Origin: CAVOBC01 sp963693635
Lineage (GTDB): Bacteria; Pseudomonadota; Gammaproteobacteria; Pseudomonadales; Azotimanducaceae
Reading direction: 5' to 3'
Assembly (NCBI GenBank): GCA_963693635.1
Contig: CAVOBC010000321.1
Coordinates: forward strand, 1-5,605
DNA length: 5,605 bases
Made by a program: the position numbers and the translations under genes. Of the stretch, positions 4,868 to 5,605 are shown one piece after another; the stretch's first letter is position 1; each line of letters begins with the position of its first letter. Under the pieces are notes generated by a model. It did no database searches, had not been told where the DNA came from, and saw nothing but the letters and a program-made list of their open reading frames with translations.

Positions 4868-5272
4868 ATGAGTCACGTGTGCACGACAAAGCTCTGGTTC
4901 CGATTTGGATCGTCGCTCACCGAGTTGGCGGCGCTACTGCACGGCCATGGTCTGCTTGGCGATTGGGACCATGACTACGATGAGATGTACGAGTGGATCG
5001 AGGGAGCCGACGCATCACGTCCTTCGGTCTCGCTCAATATGTGGCGACAACACCGCGACGGGCTGGCATTCGACGATGAACCGACGCACGTGTACGTCAC
5101 GGTCGATGACACGGGCGACGTCGACACCAGCTGGTTTCGCGTGCTCGCAACGACGCTTGCCGACGGGCTTGGTTGCCGCGTTGCAATCGGCGAAATCACC
5201 AATCCGCAAGCTGAGGATTACGTCTACGATGAACACGAGAGGGTCGAAACCCGTGGAGGCACGAGCGCGTGA
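4868..5272 (+). CDS. Unrecognised 134-aa acidic protein, coupled to pyrE
   Basis: I do not recognise this family. The protein is soluble and acidic, with no signal peptide or membrane segment. The N-terminal part (MSHVCTTKLWFRFGSSLTELAALLHG, broken after KLW by a short loop) looks like a strand followed by an amphipathic helix. An Asp/Glu/Trp/Tyr-rich stretch covers residues 32-44. A strand-rich middle includes HVYVTVDD (74-81), then a helix WFRVLATTLADGLG (89-102), a strand CRVAIGEIT (103-111) and an acidic tail with EDYVYDEHE (116-124). The alternation suggests a small alpha/beta fold. ATG at 4868 is the first start, behind AGGAG. The last bases overlap the pyrE GTG by four (GTGA), a classic translational-coupling arrangement, so it is co-expressed with pyrE and may act in, or be regulated with, pyrimidine synthesis; that link is inference. 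The coding character is supported by an uninterrupted frame, good GC at third positions and the tight junction. Confidence 0.75.
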   Translation: MSHVCTTKLWFRFGSSLTELAALLHGHGLLGDWDHDYDEMYEWIEGADASRPSVSLNMWRQHRDGLAFDDEPTHVYVTVDDTGDVDTSWFRVLATTLADGLGCRVAIGEITNPQAEDYVYDEHERVETRGGTSA

Positions 5273-5605
5273 GTGACGTGGCACAGCTTGCCCGGCGCAT
5301 CAATGCGGTCGCGCGCCTCAGCGGGAGTTTTCGTCTGCGATCCGGCCAGCTTGCCGATACCCACTTCGACAAGTACCAGTTCGAAGCGCCCCCCGCGCTG
5401 TTGCGAGCGATCGGTGAGCACCTCGCAACGATGGTGCCCTCGGGCACAGAAATCCTTGTCGGATTGGAAATGGGCGGCATTCCGGTTGTGACGATTCTGT
5501 CCCAGGTGACGGGGCTGCCAGCCGCTTTTTTGTGCAAGGCAGCGAAGCTCTATGGGACATGTCGTGCCGCAGAAGGCCCGTCTCTGAGAGGTAAGCAGGC
5601 GGTAT
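5269..5605 (+). CDS. pyrE: Orotate phosphoribosyltransferase, C-terminus outside window
   Basis: The first 112 residues of PyrE are visible. PyrE joins orotate to PRPP to make OMP in de novo pyrimidine synthesis, in the cytoplasm as a dimer. Diagnostic blocks are FRLRSG (21-26), FDKYQFE (33-39), ILVGLEMGGIPVVTILS (62-78) and the segment around GLPAAF (82-87), CKAAKLYGT (89-97) and AEG (101-103). These correspond to the short GLELGGIP-type bacterial PyrE. The PRPP-binding loop with its acidic pair is beyond the window edge. At residue 89, where the family normally has the Arg of an (V)RK..K..YGT motif that contacts PRPP phosphates across the dimer interface, this protein has Cys (TGC at 5533-5535); the following Lys90 and Lys93 are kept. 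The start is GTG at 5269, overlapping the upstream gene by four bases, which explains the lack of a separate ribosome site. Confidence 0.9.
   Translation, partial: MSDVAQLARRINAVARLSGSFRLRSGQLADTHFDKYQFEAPPALLRAIGEHLATMVPSGTEILVGLEMGGIPVVTILSQVTGLPAAFLCKAAKLYGTCRAAEGPSLRGKQAV

Overview
The window looks like chromosomal DNA of a high-GC proteobacterium, most likely a gammaproteobacterium. The main taxonomic clue is a clear HflD (DUF489) homolog, a family found almost entirely in that class. I see no insertion sequence, phage gene, CRISPR array, tRNA or rRNA.

Left and centre, all on the minus strand and read from right to left: a VOC/glyoxalase-fold protein (4143-4547), HflD (3361-3996), a luciferase-like flavin/F420-dependent oxidoreductase (2379-3212), a large secreted alpha/beta-hydrolase-domain protein (362-2326), and a thioredoxin-fold redoxin cut by the window edge (1-257). 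Gaps between them are 146, 148, 52 and 104 bases. They could be one long transcription unit, but only the oxidoreductase-hydrolase pair is closely spaced. Three of the starts needed judgement. HflD starts 78 codons inside the longest open frame. The oxidoreductase probably starts at an internal GTG behind a good GAGGAG. The hydrolase has only a TTG start. The gap upstream of the oxidoreductase holds a 12-bp tandem repeat array.

Right, on the plus strand: a divergent 320-base intergenic region, then an unrecognised 134-aa acidic protein (4868-5272) overlapping by four bases the start of an orotate phosphoribosyltransferase gene, pyrE (5269 to window end). The two are probably translationally coupled.

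The most unusual structure is in the leader of the pyrE operon. Bases 4795-4843 contain two perfect 8-bp inverted repeats that interlock, with a perfect 5-bp hairpin between them and a short anti-Shine-Dalgarno hairpin directly after. This could be a pseudoknotted or switching RNA element, or overlapping DNA operators. Other points of interest are the hydrolase, which lacks the expected nucleophile serine (and apparently the catalytic histidine in frame), the in-phase 12-bp array, three helically phased decamers upstream of the VOC gene, HflD away from its usual mnmA/purB neighbours, and a cysteine where PyrE normally has a PRPP-contacting arginine.
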